A stretch of DNA of 7,417 nucleotides from Armatimonadota bacterium (GTDB lineage Bacteria > Armatimonadota > Fimbriimonadia > Fimbriimonadales > Fimbriimonadaceae). Each line of letters begins with the position of its first letter. The first letter of the stretch is position 1. The notes under the pieces were generated by a model. That model did not search any database. It was given only the letters and a program-made list of their open reading frames with translations, and was not told the DNA's origin. Shown here one piece after another: positions 1-5,284 of this stretch. Made by a program: the position numbers and the translations under genes. The DNA lies in NCBI GenBank assembly GCA_023428805.1, contig JAEYWW010000292.1:1-7417 (forward strand), given 5' to 3'.

Positions 1-322
1 GCACAAAGGCCACGATCAGGAAGTTGAGGAAGACGTTCAGGAACACACCGAAATTGATGGTGACGGCGCCCGCTTCCTTGGCCGCTGCCGGAGTCGGATA
101 TGGCCCCGGAGTCGCGGCTTCTTTCAATATCAGCCTGATCCCGGAAAAGTCGCGCCCCCCCGTCACCCAGCCGATGATCGGCGTCAAAATGTCAGCGACA
201 ATCGAGTTGGTGACCGCGCCGAATGCCGCGCCGATCATGACGCCAACGGCAAGGTCGAGCATGTTGCCCTTCAAGGCAAATTCTTTGAATTCCTTCAGCA
301 AAGTTTCAGACTCCCGCCGCAT
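1..322 (-). CDS. mscL: Large-conductance mechanosensitive channel MscL (3' end cut by window edge)
   Basis: MscL is a homopentameric inner-membrane channel that opens under membrane tension and releases solutes during hypo-osmotic shock. The visible 107 codons start [12 protein letters not shown] and contain the family's amphipathic N-terminal helix ([13 protein letters not shown], about residues 8-20). TM1 follows ([20 protein letters not shown], about 22-41), then [14 protein letters not shown], an external loop, and the beginning of TM2 ([19 protein letters not shown], 89-107). The Escherichia coli protein is about 136 residues, so roughly the last quarter is missing, including the end of TM2 and the cytoplasmic helix. 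The loop carries a Pro/Ala-rich insert ([15 protein letters not shown]). The ATG lies one base after the TAA of the upstream lipoprotein gene and has no clear Shine-Dalgarno, which suggests translational coupling in an operon. The assignment to MscL is secure from the N-terminal half alone. Confidence 0.95.
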   Translation of the reverse strand, partial: MRRESETLLKEFKEFALKGNMLDLAVGVMIGAAFGAVTNSIVADILTPIIGWVTGGRDFSGIRLILKEAATPGPYPTPAAAKEAGAVTINFGVFLNVFLNFLIVAFV

Positions 323-323
323 A

Positions 324-704
324 TTATTCGCTATCTGAACGCGTAAGTGTCAATTTACTCGCGGCGTCGTCGATGGATGTCGCCTCCCAGACATCGCCTT
401 TCTTCGAAAAAAGCGCGGAGCGATTGCCCGGTTTGCTCAAAAGAAGATAGAGTTCGTCCCCTTCGTCCCGCCATTTTCCCGTCCAGGTCTTCGATTCGCC
501 CCCCTTCGCCTCCACCCATTCCGCGGCGAAGCCATCTTTCTTCAGCGTGATCGTGTAGGTTGTGCCTTGGGAGTCTCCCTTCCAAACCCCGGCCGAGGCC
601 GCGGTGGGGGCGGGAGCCTGTGCTTCCTTCGGCGCGGGAGCTTCCGCCGGCGGAGAGCAGGAAATGCAGGTCAAAAGGGCGAGGGAGAGCAGCGCCAGCT
701 TCAC
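324..704 (-). CDS. Small predicted lipoprotein with Pro/Ala-rich linker and beta-rich domain
   Basis: This 126-residue protein has a lipoprotein-type signal ([19 protein letters not shown]). The lipidated cysteine is probably Cys16 (CIS-C) or possibly Cys13 (LLT-C); neither is a perfect lipobox. A Pro/Ala-rich tether (about residues 17-38) follows. The rest is a compact domain of alternating polar and hydrophobic strands ([20 protein letters not shown] ... [17 protein letters not shown]), resembling small lipocalin or NlpE-like beta barrels. That resemblance is only an impression and no family is assigned. The start is GTG at 704: the frame has a stop just upstream at 716-714, and no ATG in frame would keep the signal sequence. 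A weak GGGAG lies 15 bases upstream; a TAACCT hexamer ends 6 bases before the GTG, as in leaderless transcripts. It is probably cotranscribed with mscL, which begins one base after its stop, so a cell-envelope role is a reasonable guess. The gene is divergent from cutC. Confidence 0.8.
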   Translation of the reverse strand: MKLALLSLALLTCISCSPPAEAPAPKEAQAPAPTAASAGVWKGDSQGTTYTITLKKDGFAAEWVEAKGGESKTWTGKWRDEGDELYLLLSKPGNRSALFSKKGDVWEATSIDDAASKLTLTRSDSE

Positions 705-726
705 ATCATCAGGTTACCGCTCCCGG

Positions 727-732
727 TATGAT
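727..732 (+). promoter_or_regulatory. Candidate -10 element for cutC (leaderless start)
   Basis: TATGAT matches the sigma-70 -10 consensus at 5 of 6 positions and ends 7 bases before the preferred cutC ATG at 740. Transcription would therefore begin at or next to the start codon. No -35 box at standard spacing is convincing (TTCACA at 700-705 is 21 bases away). On the opposite strand TTGGGA (740-735) and TAACCT (716-711), 18 bases apart, could serve the lipoprotein gene, so the two divergent promoters would overlap. This is a weak prediction. Confidence 0.3.
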
Positions 733-739
733 CGTCCCA

Positions 740-1489
740 ATGTCCATCCTCTTCGAAGCCTGCTGCTCATCCCTCGACGACGCCATCATCGCCGAGCACG
801 CGGGCGCGCGGCGAGTCGAACTCTGCTCATGCCTCTTCTTCGGCGGGCTCACGCCCTCCATCGGCGCGGTCATCGAGGCCAAAAAGAGGCTCCAAATCCC
901 CGTCATCGTCATGATCCGGCCGCGGGGAGGGGGATTTCATTACACCGAGGCCGAATTCGCTAAGATGCTCGAAGACGCCAGGCTCGCCGTCGACCACGGA
1001 GCCGACGGGCTCGTTTTCGGATGCCTCACCGATGACGGACAGATCGACCGCCACCGAACCCACGCCCTGGTCGAAGCCTGCCGAGGCAAAGACGCCGTCT
1101 TCCACCGCGCATTCGACGTCACTCCCGACCCCGAACTCGCGCTCGAAATCCTGATCGAGATCGGCGTCACCCGCCTCCTCACCAGCGGACAGGAGCCGCA
1201 GGCGCTGCTCGGAGCCGACCTCATCAAAAGGCTCATCGACCAGGCCGGAGACCGCATCGAAATCATGCCCGGCGGAGGAATCCACCCGAAGCACGTCGCC
1301 CCGATGATCGAGCAGACCGGATGCCGCCAAATCCACCTCGCAAGCTGGACCCAGGCGTTCGACCACTCCACCGCCCACCGCCCCGAAGTCACCTTCGGCG
1401 GAGCCCTCTACCCGCCCGAAAACGCCTACGACATCGCCGACGAAGGGATTCTGCGCGGCATGGCGGAAACGGTTCAGCGAATGGGCTGA
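740..1489 (+). CDS. cutC: CutC family protein (copper homeostasis protein CutC)
   Basis: This is a 249-residue TIM-barrel protein of the CutC family, named for copper tolerance in E. coli. CutC binds copper in some organisms, but its exact biochemical role is disputed; it is cytoplasmic and there is no signal peptide here. Diagnostic blocks appear in order: LFEACCSSLDDA (4-15), RRVELCSCLFFGGLTPSIG (24-42), IPVIVMIRPRGGGFHY (53-68), ADGLVFGCLTDDGQID (88-103), FHRAFD (121-126), TRLLTSGQ (144-151) and IEIMPGGGI (173-181). Length and order match full-length members. Cys8, Cys9, Cys29 and Cys31 lie close together near the N-terminus, where metal-binding cysteines occur in the family. The ATG at 740 is chosen because the family starts only a few residues before the LExC block; an in-frame ATG at 728 would add four residues. 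Neither start has a good Shine-Dalgarno. The gene stands alone on its strand, divergent from the lipoprotein gene and convergent with the gene ending at 1605. Confidence 0.95.
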   Translation: MSILFEACCSSLDDAIIAEHAGARRVELCSCLFFGGLTPSIGAVIEAKKRLQIPVIVMIRPRGGGFHYTEAEFAKMLEDARLAVDHGADGLVFGCLTDDGQIDRHRTHALVEACRGKDAVFHRAFDVTPDPELALEILIEIGVTRLLTSGQEPQALLGADLIKRLIDQAGDRIEIMPGGGIHPKHVAPMIEQTGCRQIHLASWTQAFDHSTAHRPEVTFGGALYPPENAYDIADEGILRGMAETVQRMG

Positions 1490-1505
1490 GTCTAGTGGAA
1501 GGTTG

Positions 1506-1528
1506 GGGCGGAAAGAATCTCTCCGCCC
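1506..1528 (+). terminator. Hairpin downstream of cutC, possible terminator
   Basis: GGGCGGA (1506-1512) and TCCGCCC (1522-1528) form a 7-bp GC-rich stem with a 9-base loop, 17 bases after the cutC stop codon and between two convergent genes. The position fits a terminator, but no T-tract follows, so it may only stabilise the 3' end or help factor-dependent termination. Apart from this hairpin, the 1490-1604 gap shows nothing recognisable. Confidence 0.4.
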
Positions 1529-1604
1529 TGACCTTGCCCGGCTCCCGTCCTCGCCTCCAATACGGTCGGGCCGATCAACATCTCCATCTTCTGCTTCACG
1601 TCAG

Positions 1605-2291
1605 CTATCCAGGATTCCCAGGCCTCGGCGGGCGGGGCGGCGAGATTGTGCCGGGCTTCTTCTTCTTGGGGTCAATCAGTCCGGTTTTGAGGAGGGAGAG
1701 GAGGGTTCCAGTTCCACGGTCGTATTGGAGACTTAAGACAGAGTATTTCCCGTCGGGCTTCTTGGAATGCAGATGGATCGACACCAAATTGCTCTGTTCA
1801 TACCAGAAATTCCCTGTGCCCCCTTTTTCTCCCGTCCGTTCGATTTTGGCCATCTCCAGCGGGATTCCGGGCCATATCTTGTGCGCCAAACCCACCGCAT
1901 GAGCCTTCCACTTTGCATCTTCCTTGAACTTGTCCGTCTGTAGCGGGCGAGTGCGCTGGCGTGTTCTGATCTCATCCATATTGTTGTAAGACAAGAGAGA
2001 TTTTTCCGACATACGGAAAGAGATGCTGTGCCCGGGAGCACGAAAGGTCATGAACGTCTTCTCTTCGTCCAGCATCCAATTGTCCTTCGACACATCCTTC
2101 TTCACCATTAACTTCACCAGCTTCGAGGCGTTCGCCCGCACCTCCGGGTATTTCTTTGTCGGCTGAGGCGGAGCTTCAATGGGGTACTGACCCTTCAACT
2201 TGCCCTGTCCCGCGCCGCCGACCGTTGCCAGTGCGGTCACGCCAATCAGTGCGATCATCGATTTCTTCATCACGAAATAACTTTGAACCAT
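1605..2291 (-). CDS. Exported protein of unknown function, partner of the caspase-like gene
   Basis: This 228-residue protein is not assigned to a family. It begins with a Sec-type signal sequence: basic MKKS at 8-11, hydrophobic MIALIGVTALATVGGAG to about residue 28. Two similar-looking segments follow. One, about 50-105, contains a Trp and the strand-like TFMTFRAPGHSISFRMS. The other, about 120-205, has a helix (KFKEDAKWKAHAVGLAHKIW) and then strands ending in VLSLQYDRGTGTLLSLL. This helix-then-strands pattern ending in a D-x-G-T-G turn recalls PepSY/YcdB-like domains, an inference from pattern only. The C-terminus is an odd basic, Pro-rich tail (PKKKKPGTISPPRPPRPGNPG). The ATG at 2291 is preferred because AGGGAGG (2306-2300) lies 8 bases upstream. 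The ATG at 2270 overlaps the upstream stop as TGATG but has no Shine-Dalgarno. With the 2291 start the gene overlaps the upstream gene by 22 bases, pointing to a coupled two-gene operon. Confidence 0.75.
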   Translation of the reverse strand: MVQSYFVMKKSMIALIGVTALATVGGAGQGKLKGQYPIEAPPQPTKKYPEVRANASKLVKLMVKKDVSKDNWMLDEEKTFMTFRAPGHSISFRMSEKSLLSYNNMDEIRTRQRTRPLQTDKFKEDAKWKAHAVGLAHKIWPGIPLEMAKIERTGEKGGTGNFWYEQSNLVSIHLHSKKPDGKYSVLSLQYDRGTGTLLSLLKTGLIDPKKKKPGTISPPRPPRPGNPG

Positions 2292-3481
2292 GAGATTATC
2301 CTCCCTGTCGTGCTGTAGACGCCCTTAATGTTGGTGAACTCGTCACCATAAATTGGAACCGAAGCTCTCTCATAAATCACCTCATCATCATTGTCCTCGT
2401 ACATATACAGCCAGTTGTCCGGATTATCGCCAGTATTGGCATAGTTAATCCACTTTTCGCGTGCCTCGAAGATGCTATATCCATCCGCCAAATGTTCAAA
2501 AATTATGTTTGTGATCCAGCCGAAGTGCTTGATCAGCACACCGCTCACAAACCCCAAGACGGCTTTGTTCTGCAGGTAGTTGCCGTAACCGTCGTAGTAG
2601 GGATAGAGAAATGTCTCGAACGCGTTGGTCTTCCCGACCTTGCAGCAGAGCAGGAAGGCGAGGTTGATGGGGATTGCGCCGTCGCTGAAGGGTGGTAGCA
2701 GACCCGGTGTCCCCGGCCCGACCTGACTCTCCCGCATTGTGAAGACGTCGGGAGTGTACATCCACCACGCGGGGTAGATCGGATTGCCGCCGAGTGTTCC
2801 ATCCAGAACCGGCGGTTGCTGCGTTCCATCATAGATATTCATTATTTCCGGCATAGAGCCGCTGGCCGCAGCGTACCACCCGTGCCCGGAATAGAAGACA
2901 ACGTTCCGGTTCTGCCCGATCTCCCACTCAAAGGCGGCGACATTCCAAAGATCTGTGCGCTTCTCCGTGTCCCAGTTCGCAGCAGTAAGCCAGTCATTCG
3001 CCGACCTAGCGGACTGCTGTGCCGGAACTGGTGGTTCGCCGGGAACCGTAATCCCGACGTTGTCGATGTCGTTCATCCCGAAACAGATCGCGCGGTTCCG
3101 CGCTGGAGCGGTGTATGAGCTTTCGTACCAACTGCCATTCACCTTCGCCCGGCACTTGACCTCAATCGATGATCCGTTGGGGAAAAAATTCGAGTCGAAC
3201 ATCACCACAGCCGCTTCCGTATCACGTCGGATTGCGGGCGGGATCGTCGGCCTCGGGCGGCTCTTGGCGACGATGCGATATCCGCCCACCCAAAGCTCGA
3301 ACTCGTCGATCCAGCAGTCGTTGAATCCGGCGGTGTTGACCCCGTACTGAGCTCGGGCGTTGGTGCCGGAGAAGTAGTTCGGTTGACTCTGCGGTGGGAA
3401 TGTGACTGTCGGCGCACCCATTGCAACACCTGCGAGGGTCGCTCCCAATGCGACGCCCGCAAGCTTAATTATTGCCCTCAT
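2270..3481 (-). CDS. Secreted caspase-fold (clan CD) protein, putative cysteine peptidase
   Basis: This 403-residue protein starts with a Sec signal peptide (MRAIIKLAGVALGATLAGVAMGA, cleavage near 22-23). Residues about 25-127 form a strand-rich module ending SSIEVKCRAKVNGSWYESSY, like a bacterial Ig-type domain, with Cys56 and Cys110 as a possible disulfide pair. The rest reads as a caspase-type fold. The first strand is NRAICFGMNDID (129-140), then a helix (SANDWLTAANW), then NVVFYSGHGWY (193-203) with the expected catalytic His200. Next comes INLAFLLCCKVGKTNAF (272-288), where Cys280 sits where CHAT and caspase families have SACETG. A later strand and helix (KAVLGFVSG, FEHLADGYSIFEAREKW) also fit the fold. 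An acidic tail (YEDNDDE, 361-367) follows. Peptidase C14, C25 or CHAT-like families are the candidates; substrate and activation are unknown. No good Shine-Dalgarno precedes the ATG at 3481. It is the first gene of a two-gene unit with the overlapping exported protein. Gene reality is near certain; catalytic activity is inferred. Confidence 0.8.
   Translation of the reverse strand: MRAIIKLAGVALGATLAGVAMGAPTVTFPPQSQPNYFSGTNARAQYGVNTAGFNDCWIDEFELWVGGYRIVAKSRPRPTIPPAIRRDTEAAVVMFDSNFFPNGSSIEVKCRAKVNGSWYESSYTAPARNRAICFGMNDIDNVGITVPGEPPVPAQQSARSANDWLTAANWDTEKRTDLWNVAAFEWEIGQNRNVVFYSGHGWYAAASGSMPEIMNIYDGTQQPPVLDGTLGGNPIYPAWWMYTPDVFTMRESQVGPGTPGLLPPFSDGAIPINLAFLLCCKVGKTNAFETFLYPYYDGYGNYLQNKAVLGFVSGVLIKHFGWITNIIFEHLADGYSIFEAREKWINYANTGDNPDNWLYMYEDNDDEVIYERASVPIYGDEFTNIKGVYSTTGRIISWFKVIS
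2300..2306 (-). promoter_or_regulatory. Strong Shine-Dalgarno inside the upstream gene
   Basis: AGGGAGG read on the minus strand lies 8 bases before the ATG at 2291 and within the last codons of the caspase-like gene. It is the best ribosome binding site in the window and decides the start of the downstream gene. Confidence 0.75.
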
Positions 3482-3551
3482 TCCGAGATTCAGGATGACA
3501 GAGAGGAGGAAAAGTCAAGTTACTCGATACGAAAATCTGGAGAAAGTCGAA

Positions 3552-3584
3552 GCAGATGCTTATCTCTGATCATTGATCTGCATC
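3552..3584. repeat. Nested inverted repeat in the intergenic region
   Basis: GATCA-T-TGATC (3568-3578) is an 11-base palindrome. It overlaps outer arms GCAGAT (3552-3557) and ATCTGC (3576-3581). A second TGATCA occurs at 3612-3617, 45 bases from the one at 3567-3572. The repeat is about 70-100 bases upstream of the caspase-like gene and could be an operator for it, or chance. Nothing else recognisable was found in 3482-3695: no open reading frame with a plausible protein, and only a weak minus-strand TTGACT. Confidence 0.3.
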
Positions 3585-3695
3585 CTCATTAGACTTCGCC
3601 TCATCCCCATTTGATCAGCAGAGCCGCACCATCCGATCCATGCGTGGAATCAGGGATTGCGGCCCAGAGCCGGAGCCAAACCGCTGGCAAAAGCG

Positions 3696-3701
3696 TATTC
3701 T
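3696..3701 (+). promoter_or_regulatory. Candidate -10 element for the riboswitch-terC transcript
   Basis: TATTCT matches the -10 consensus at 4 of 6 positions and would place the transcript start near 3708, just before the first base-paired stem of the riboswitch. No recognisable -35 box is present at 16-18 bases upstream. Support comes mainly from position. Confidence 0.25.
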
Positions 3702-3709
3702 CAGACAAC

Positions 3710-3797
3710 AAGAAGGGGAGTAGCGCCTGCGATTGTGCAGGGGGAGTTTCGTCAGTACGCCGAATAGGCCGGGGCTTCCAGAACCAGCAAGACCTTC
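3710..3797 (+). ncRNA. yybP-ykoY manganese riboswitch
   Basis: This leader carries the conserved blocks of the yybP-ykoY aptamer, an Mn2+-binding RNA found upstream of manganese exporters and of TerC/Alx-type proteins. The 5' block is AAGGGGAGTAGC (3713-3724). Then comes a hairpin with arms CCTGC (3726-3730) and GCAGG (3737-3741). The second metal-site loop is TCGTCAGTACG (3749-3759), and the 3' block is CCAGCAAGACCTTC (3784-3797). The closing stem pairs GAAGG (3712-3716) with CCTTC (3793-3797). Binding bridges the two conserved loops and stabilises that stem. The 3' strand of the closing stem is also the 5' arm of the terminator at 3789-3822, so metal binding should prevent terminator formation and turn terC on. 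The match was read by eye, but both loop sequences and the downstream gene family agree. Confidence 0.9.
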
Positions 3798-3824
3798 ATC
3801 GCCGACTCGCGATGAAGGTCTTTT
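3789..3824 (+). terminator. Intrinsic terminator, expression platform of the riboswitch
   Basis: AAGACCTTCATCGC (3789-3802) and GCGATGAAGGTCTT (3809-3822) form a perfect 14-bp stem with a 6-base loop, and the stem runs into TTTT (3821-3824). It lies between the aptamer and the terC start codon, and its 5' arm shares 3789-3797 with the aptamer's 3' block. This makes it a regulated attenuator rather than the end of a gene. Confidence 0.92.
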
Positions 3825-3857
3825 CCTTTCATCCGGGCCGCGAATTGGAAACGCGCA

Positions 3858-4889
3858 ATGGATTGGTTCGCATCGCTCGCCACTTTCCAGATCGCCGGGA
3901 TCGCCGGCTGGATTTGGGGTGTTTTTCTGCTCTTCGTCTTCGCCATGCTGGCGCTCGACCTGGGGGTGTTCCACAAGCAGGCTCATGAGGTCAAGATTCG
4001 AGAGGCGCTCGTCTGGAGCGCGATCTGGATCAGCCTCGCCCTGGTCTTCAACGCCGGAATCTACTTCGGCTGGAATCACATCTATCCCAACAGCGACATG
4101 ACCAACAAGGAGGCGGGGCTCGCCTTCCTGACGGGTTATCTCGTCGAAAAAGCCCTCAGCGTGGACAACATTTTTGTCTTCCTGATGGTCTTCGCCTTCT
4201 TCCAAGTTCCCTCGAAGTATCAGCACCGCGTGCTTTTCTGGGGGATTTTGGGCGCGCTGATCTTCCGCGCGATCTTCATCTTCGCGGGGGCGGCCCTGCT
4301 CAAGCAGTTCGGCTGGATGGTTCTGGTCTTCGGCGGCTTCCTGATCATCACGGGCATCAAGATGATCTTCCACAAGGACAAGAAGCTGGAGCCGGAGAAG
4401 AATCCGATCATCAAGCTGGTGCGAAAGATGATCCCGGTCACGCCGGACTACGTGGGGCAGAAGTTCTTCACCCACATCGACGGCCGGCTCTTCGCGACGC
4501 CGCTTCTGATCACGCTGATCTTCATCGAATTCACCGACATTCTGTTCGCGGTTGACTCGATCCCGGCGATCTTCGCGATCACCAAGGATCCGTTCATCGT
4601 GTTCACGTCGAATGTCTTCGCAATCCTCGGCCTTCGCGCGCTGTTCTTCGCGATCAGCGGTCTGATGAAGCTGTTCCACTACCTCGGCTACGGCCTCGCC
4701 GCGATCCTCTGCTTCGTCGGCGGCAAGATGGTGTGGACTTATTGGATGCACACGGGCGGAGGCGTGCCGGACTACAAGTTCCCCATCGCTCTCTCGCTCG
4801 GAATCATCATCGGCATCCTCGCGCTGGCAATCGTGATCTCGCTGGCCAGGCCTCCCAAGGCCGACGGAGGCGAAGAAGGGCCCCACTAA
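3858..4889 (+). CDS. TerC/Alx family integral membrane protein, probable Mn2+ exporter
   Basis: This 343-residue polytopic membrane protein belongs to the TerC family (tellurite-resistance TerC and E. coli Alx). Alx and related members are implicated in Mn2+ export, and some TerC proteins supply Mn2+ to exported enzymes. Hydrophobic segments span roughly residues 16-38, 50-72, 86-115, 125-148, 152-171, 212-240, 245-268, 273-296 and 307-329. The family's membrane-embedded acidic motifs are present: LALDLGVFH (Asp34), VEKALSVDNIFVF (Glu97, Asp103) and EFTDILFAVDSIPA (Glu224, Asp227, Asp233). The loop at 172-205 (KDKKLEPEKNP ... DYVGQKFF) is also typical. Length is normal for the Alx-type subfamily. 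The ATG at 3858 follows a modest GGAA (3847-3850). The riboswitch and terminator immediately upstream strongly support a manganese role and Mn2+-induced expression. Family assignment is very secure; export of manganese is inferred from family and leader. Confidence 0.95.
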   Translation: MDWFASLATFQIAGIAGWIWGVFLLFVFAMLALDLGVFHKQAHEVKIREALVWSAIWISLALVFNAGIYFGWNHIYPNSDMTNKEAGLAFLTGYLVEKALSVDNIFVFLMVFAFFQVPSKYQHRVLFWGILGALIFRAIFIFAGAALLKQFGWMVLVFGGFLIITGIKMIFHKDKKLEPEKNPIIKLVRKMIPVTPDYVGQKFFTHIDGRLFATPLLITLIFIEFTDILFAVDSIPAIFAITKDPFIVFTSNVFAILGLRALFFAISGLMKLFHYLGYGLAAILCFVGGKMVWTYWMHTGGGVPDYKFPIALSLGIIIGILALAIVISLARPPKADGGEEGPH

Positions 4890-4907
4890 CCCCTCCCGCT
4901 GGAGGGG
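4890..4907. terminator. Hairpin between convergent stop codons
   Basis: CCCCTCC (4890-4896) and GGAGGGG (4901-4907) form a 7-bp GC stem with the tetraloop CGCT. The hairpin exactly fills the 18-base gap between the terC TAA and the stop of the opposite-strand gene, so it could end both transcripts. Neither strand has a T-tract after it, which lowers confidence in a classical intrinsic terminator. Confidence 0.5.
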
Positions 4908-5210
4908 CTACCGCACTGAGGATGAGTAGTATCGGTCCCAACTGGAGTCTTTCTGCAGCCGGGGATCGTTCTGCAGGACGGTCACCCACAAAAGCAGCCC
5001 GGCGCAGCACCAGATCGTGCCGATGATCCCAAGAATCCGGCCCGCCTTGATCAGGGCGAGGTCGGATTCGGAGATGGAGTCCGCATATTCCCACTGCAAT
5101 CCCCGGTTGCCCATGATGATCGCCGGCATCCCCGTGAAGAATCCGCAAAGCAGAATGCTCATCACTCCGCAGACAAAGACCGCAACTGGATTCGGACGTT
5201 CTTCAACCAT
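4908..5210 (-). CDS. Small two-helix membrane protein, DUF4190-like
   Basis: This 100-residue protein has two predicted transmembrane helices. The first is about 8-33 (PVAVFVCGVMSILLCGFFTG followed by MPAIIMGN). The second is about 56-80 (AGRILGIIGTIWCCAGLLLWVTVLQ). The order helix, G-x-PAIIxGxxGL, linker, AGRILGIIG, helix is the layout of DUF4190-type proteins, which are widespread and of unknown function. The charged tail (NDPRLQKDSSWDRYYSSSVR) is likely cytoplasmic. The ATG at 5210 has GAGGGAAG upstream, with its end about 10 bases from the start, an acceptable ribosome binding site. The gene is convergent with terC, whose stop lies 18 bases away, and divergent from the esterase gene. There is no evidence that it works with either. 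Confidence 0.75.
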   Translation of the reverse strand: MVEERPNPVAVFVCGVMSILLCGFFTGMPAIIMGNRGLQWEYADSISESDLALIKAGRILGIIGTIWCCAGLLLWVTVLQNDPRLQKDSSWDRYYSSSVR

Positions 5211-5248
5211 TTCGTGTGCGCTTCCCTCGAATTTCCATCATATCTCTT

Positions 5249-5278
5249 TGCCGCCAAGCAGATTCCAGGACGCATAAT
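5249..5278 (+). promoter_or_regulatory. Candidate promoter of the esterase gene
   Basis: TTGCCG (5249-5254, 4 of 6 to the -35 consensus) and CATAAT (5273-5278, 5 of 6 to the -10 consensus) are 18 bases apart. Transcription would start near 5285, which is the A of the start codon, so the message would be leaderless. Confidence 0.4.
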
Positions 5279-5284
5279 GGAAGA

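Noticed and set aside
24..338. Open frame of 104 codons on the plus strand
   Set aside because: It is antisense to mscL, whose protein motifs are unmistakable.
560..739. Upstream extension of the cutC frame
   Set aside because: The extra residues are Arg/Pro-rich, antisense to the lipoprotein gene, and absent from the CutC family, which begins a few residues before the LExC block.
1321..1902. Open frame of 193 codons on the plus strand across the cutC end
   Set aside because: Arg/Pro-rich, overlapping cutC and the antisense of the exported protein gene; no domain or start signal.
3383..3592. Small plus-strand frame containing GAGAGGAGGAAAA
   Set aside because: The purine run looks like a ribosome binding site but lies inside the frame with no suitable start after it, and the peptide has no recognisable features.
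3615..4886. Long open frame of 423 codons on the minus strand opposite terC
   Set aside because: The product is an implausible Asp/Glu/Arg-rich low-complexity string, the usual shadow of a hydrophobic membrane protein on the other strand. It also covers the riboswitch.
740..4889. A joint metal-resistance island of cutC and terC
   Set aside because: The genes are separated by an unrelated opposite-strand operon, have different control regions, and CutC's metal role is uncertain, so co-location is not evidence of a shared system.
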